From: JBOFDK01 sp051656485
GTDB lineage: Bacteria > Bacillota > Clostridia > Lachnospirales > Cellulosilyticaceae
Direction: 5' to 3'
Length of the DNA stretch: 9,043 nucleotides
Assembly: GCA_051656485.1 (NCBI GenBank)
Contig: JBOGBZ010000223.1
Coordinates: forward strand, 1 to 9,043
Made by a program: the position numbers and the translations under genes
The notes under the pieces: generated by a model
The model's database searches: none
The model's input: only the letters and a program-made list of their open reading frames with translations
What the model was told of the DNA's origin: nothing
Part shown: one piece after another, positions 6,946 to 9,043 of the stretch
How positions within the stretch are numbered: position 1 is the first letter of the stretch
Layout: the number at the start of each line of letters is the position of its first letter

Positions 6946-7944
6946 TTAAACCTCATACCCCTTAACATATTCTTCAAACTCTTCATCTGTGAGCTCTTCT
7001 CTAAAGTGCTTCTTAATCTCTAAAAAACGTTGAAGATCATTAAGAAACTGATACAAAATCGCTCGGTTTTCGAACTCTTCTCGTGTAGTTGGCAGCTCTG
7101 ACTGTCTAAAATAGTCTCGTAAGCCTTCTAATTCCTGAAGTAAGTCCCCACTTAGTTTTCTTCCTGTAATAGATTCTCCCACAAGACTTGTGAACGCTGC
7201 CACTTCTTTGGTCGCATCATAGCATTCAAAGATACGTATAAAATGCTGCCTCATATACAGTAATGTCTGAAATTGACTTTCTCTCATAGCAAAGTAACGT
7301 TCATAGACAGTCACTTTTGCAAAGAGATGATTATTCGTATGCTTATACGCTTTTTGTTTGCCAAGTAAAATTTGCGTTTCTATCTTTTGATACAGTGCTT
7401 CTTCTTCTAGTGGTACTTTTCTTTCTTGTAAAGCGACTGTCATATCACAAAAAAGCTGATACATATCTCTTTCTATGGCTTGTCTGATTTGATAAAGCTG
7501 GCCTTCTATACTTGGCATATATAAGTTCAATACCAATGCAACACCTGCTCCTACAACCACCAGCATCACTTCGTTGGTAAGTATACCTACACTGATTGAC
7601 CCCTCTGTTAATAGGTGGGTCACGAGTACTGATGCTGGTACGATGCCTTCTGCTATCTGTAAACGTACTGTCAACGGTATGAAGAAGAATAAATAGATGC
7701 CAAATACTACTGGACTATACCCAAACAACGTAAAAAGTACACTCGCCAGTGCCAATGCAACTACTGTCGCTTGCATACGTCGTACAGCTAATGTAACTGA
7801 CTGCCTCTTGGTACTCTGAATGCTCAAAATCGTAATAATCCCTGCTGAAGCTGCAAATTTCAGTCCTATGGCGCTGGCTAAAAGCATCGCTAATGTCGTT
7901 CCTATGGCTGTTTTTATGATACGTATGCCTATAAGCTGCCTCAT
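6946..7944 (-). CDS. Aromatic acid exporter-like membrane protein (ArAE_1/FUSC family)
   Basis: The 332-residue protein starts with IRIIKTAIGTTLAM (7-20) and SAGIITILSIQSTKRQS (33-49), both hallmarks of the ArAE_1 (formerly DUF939) family, which includes the Bacillus YqjA group. About four to six membrane helices occupy residues 10-142, including a hydrophobic block at 59-93 and another at 119-142. The segment IAEGIVPASVLVTHLL (97-112) is also typical. The remainder (about 145-330) is a helical, charged cytosolic region matching the family's C-terminal domain. The family belongs to the fusaric-acid-resistance superfamily and is thought to export aromatic or other organic acids by proton exchange, but this branch is mostly uncharacterised. 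The ATG at 7944 has AAAGGAGT six bases upstream, overlapping the stop codon of the CHR gene before it; the intergenic gap is only 12 bases, so the genes are probably co-transcribed and translationally close. Confidence 0.85.
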   Translation of the reverse strand: MRQLIGIRIIKTAIGTTLAMLLASAIGLKFAASAGIITILSIQSTKRQSVTLAVRRMQATVVALALASVLFTLFGYSPVVFGIYLFFFIPLTVRLQIAEGIVPASVLVTHLLTEGSISVGILTNEVMLVVVGAGVALVLNLYMPSIEGQLYQIRQAIERDMYQLFCDMTVALQERKVPLEEEALYQKIETQILLGKQKAYKHTNNHLFAKVTVYERYFAMRESQFQTLLYMRQHFIRIFECYDATKEVAAFTSLVGESITGRKLSGDLLQELEGLRDYFRQSELPTTREEFENRAILYQFLNDLQRFLEIKKHFREELTDEEFEEYVKGYEV

Positions 7945-7956
7945 ATTTCCACTCCT

Positions 7957-8490
7957 TTATAATTTAAATAATATACCTACTACCCCACCTATTACAATGT
8001 ATAAAATAGGGTGTTTTTTCCACTTAGTAATGGCAATAAGAAAAGCTCCTAGTAAGATGATGGCCTTTAGTTGAATTCTGCCATCTCCCCACAAGCTCAC
8101 TTTCATGACTTCCACACTTACTGCACCTATAAGTCCTGCTACCACAGGTCTTATCCCATAAAATGCATTTTTGACACCTTGTAATTCTTTGAATCGATTA
8201 AAGATCTTAGCTACTAAAACAATAACAATAATAGATGGTGTAACTAAACCTATGACTGCTAGCAAACCACCTAGTAAGCCACCTACTTGATAACCTATAT
8301 AAGTCGCTGCATTGACCCCTATAGGCCCTGGTGTTGACTCTGCTACTGCAATCATATTCAGTAGGTCTTCACTTGTAAACCATCCATACTTTGTGATAAG
8401 TTCTTGTAAGAATGGAATCGTCGCTAAGCCTCCACCTACGGCAAAGAGACCTATCCTAAAAAATTCTGCATAGAGTAATAAAAGTGTCAT
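7957..8490 (-). CDS. Short-chain CHR chromate transporter family protein, second of pair
   Basis: This 177-residue, very hydrophobic protein is a single CHR domain. It shows FFRIGLFAVGGGLATIP (10-26) and the ESTPGPIGVNAATYIGY loop (51-67). About five or six helices follow, including 70-95, 113-128, 142-155 and 161-175. Long ChrA proteins contain two such domains in one chain; short ones of 170-200 residues are encoded as adjacent pairs and work together, presumably as an antiparallel heterodimer. Chromate efflux is established for some members, including a short-chain pair in Bacillus subtilis. In anaerobic clostridia the natural substrate may be sulfate or another anion, so the name should be read as family membership. 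Its ATG follows directly after the stop codon of the partner gene with no intervening base. The ribosome site GAGGTGA lies within the partner's last codons, five bases upstream, indicating coupled translation. Confidence 0.85.
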   Translation of the reverse strand: MTLLLLYAEFFRIGLFAVGGGLATIPFLQELITKYGWFTSEDLLNMIAVAESTPGPIGVNAATYIGYQVGGLLGGLLAVIGLVTPSIIVIVLVAKIFNRFKELQGVKNAFYGIRPVVAGLIGAVSVEVMKVSLWGDGRIQLKAIILLGAFLIAITKWKKHPILYIVIGGVVGILFKL

Positions 8491-9030
8491 CTACTTCACC
8501 TCTTTCTTTCTGCCAGCTGCCATCCCTATAAGTGCCCCTGCTACCACAAACCATACCACTGATATAGGTAGTACAATCATAAGTAAAAGTCCGATACCAA
8601 ACAAAGCACCTGTGATTTTATCCACGATTGCTTTCTTTGCCATATCATAGGTCGTCTGTATAATCAGTGCCACCACCACGATACGTACACCTGCAAAAGC
8701 ATGCTGAACAAGAGGATAACTTGCGAACTGTTCAAAGAACATGGCAATGATACTGATGATAATAATAGATGGGAAAACCATCCCCGCTGTCGCCACGATG
8801 CCTCCTATGACCCCCTTCAGCTTATAGCCTATAAAGGTAGCCGTATTTACTGCAATAATTCCAGGTGTCACCTGCCCTATGGCATAATAATCCATGACCT
8901 CTTCATTGGTCGCCCAACCTCGTTTTTCTACGATCTCCTTTTGAATAATCGGTAGCATGGCATAACCGCCACCAAAGGTGAAAGCCCCCATCCGTGCAAA
9001 CACCATAAATAAATCTGCTAATTCTTTCAT
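8491..9030 (-). CDS. Short-chain CHR chromate transporter family protein, first of pair
   Basis: The 179-residue protein is a complete single CHR domain: FARMGAFTFGGGYAMLP (11-27) contains the family's FGGG-Y-x-M signature, and IGQVTPGIIAVNTATFIGY (51-69) is the second conserved loop. Hydrophobic helices lie at about 70-97, 112-126, 139-160 and 155-172, with a basic tail (RKKEVK). It is similar to, but clearly distinct from, its downstream partner, as expected for the two halves of a heterodimeric transporter. The ATG at 9030 is preceded by GGGGTG about seven bases upstream, at the very edge of the window. An overlapping ATG at 9034 is out of frame. The promoter of the cluster is not visible and must lie to the right, possibly before further genes. 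Confidence 0.85.
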   Translation of the reverse strand: MKELADLFMVFARMGAFTFGGGYAMLPIIQKEIVEKRGWATNEEVMDYYAIGQVTPGIIAVNTATFIGYKLKGVIGGIVATAGMVFPSIIIISIIAMFFEQFASYPLVQHAFAGVRIVVVALIIQTTYDMAKKAIVDKITGALFGIGLLLMIVLPISVVWFVVAGALIGMAAGRKKEVK

Positions 9031-9043
9031 GCATGTACACCCC

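Overview
The window looks like chromosomal DNA from a low-GC Firmicute. The AT-rich spacers, purine-rich Shine-Dalgarno sequences (AAGGAGG types), sigma-A-like promoters and protein families suggest an anaerobic, polysaccharide-degrading clostridium of the Lachnospirales (Cellulosilyticum-like). That assignment rests on recognised family resemblance and was not tested by a search. There is no rRNA, tRNA, CRISPR array, insertion sequence or phage gene.

Layout, left to right. Positions 1-117 (minus) are the 5' end of a small DUF1294-type membrane protein, cut by the window edge. Positions 208-2247 (minus) encode a secreted multidomain protein: signal peptide, GH18 chitinase-like barrel, two FnIII domains and two CBM5/12 chitin-binding modules joined by an Asp-Lys repeat linker. 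The GH18 domain appears to have lost its catalytic residues. A 160-bp AT-rich spacer carries divergent promoters for this gene and for the next, a plus-strand DHH-DHHA1 phosphoesterase (2408-3907) with an unusual C-terminal extension of about 180 residues. A strong bidirectional terminator (3908-3957) separates that gene from a convergent minus-strand cluster.

The cluster (read right to left, 9030 to 3962) is compact: two short-chain CHR chromate-transporter-family proteins whose genes abut with no gap, then 12 nt later an aromatic-acid-exporter-like (ArAE_1/FUSC) membrane protein, then 17 nt later a 988-residue protein with an N-terminal TIR domain, one transmembrane helix and a long WD40-like beta-propeller region. 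The spacing suggests one transcript whose promoter lies beyond the right edge. Positive residues before the transmembrane helix predict the TIR domain inside the cell and the propeller outside, giving a receptor-like layout. The TIR domain keeps the W-x3-E motif of NAD-cleaving TIR domains.

The most interesting items are the apparent GH18 pseudoenzyme that keeps its chitin-binding modules, and the membrane TIR-propeller protein in an apparent operon with anion and aromatic-acid transport genes. Whether the cluster forms one functional system is inference.
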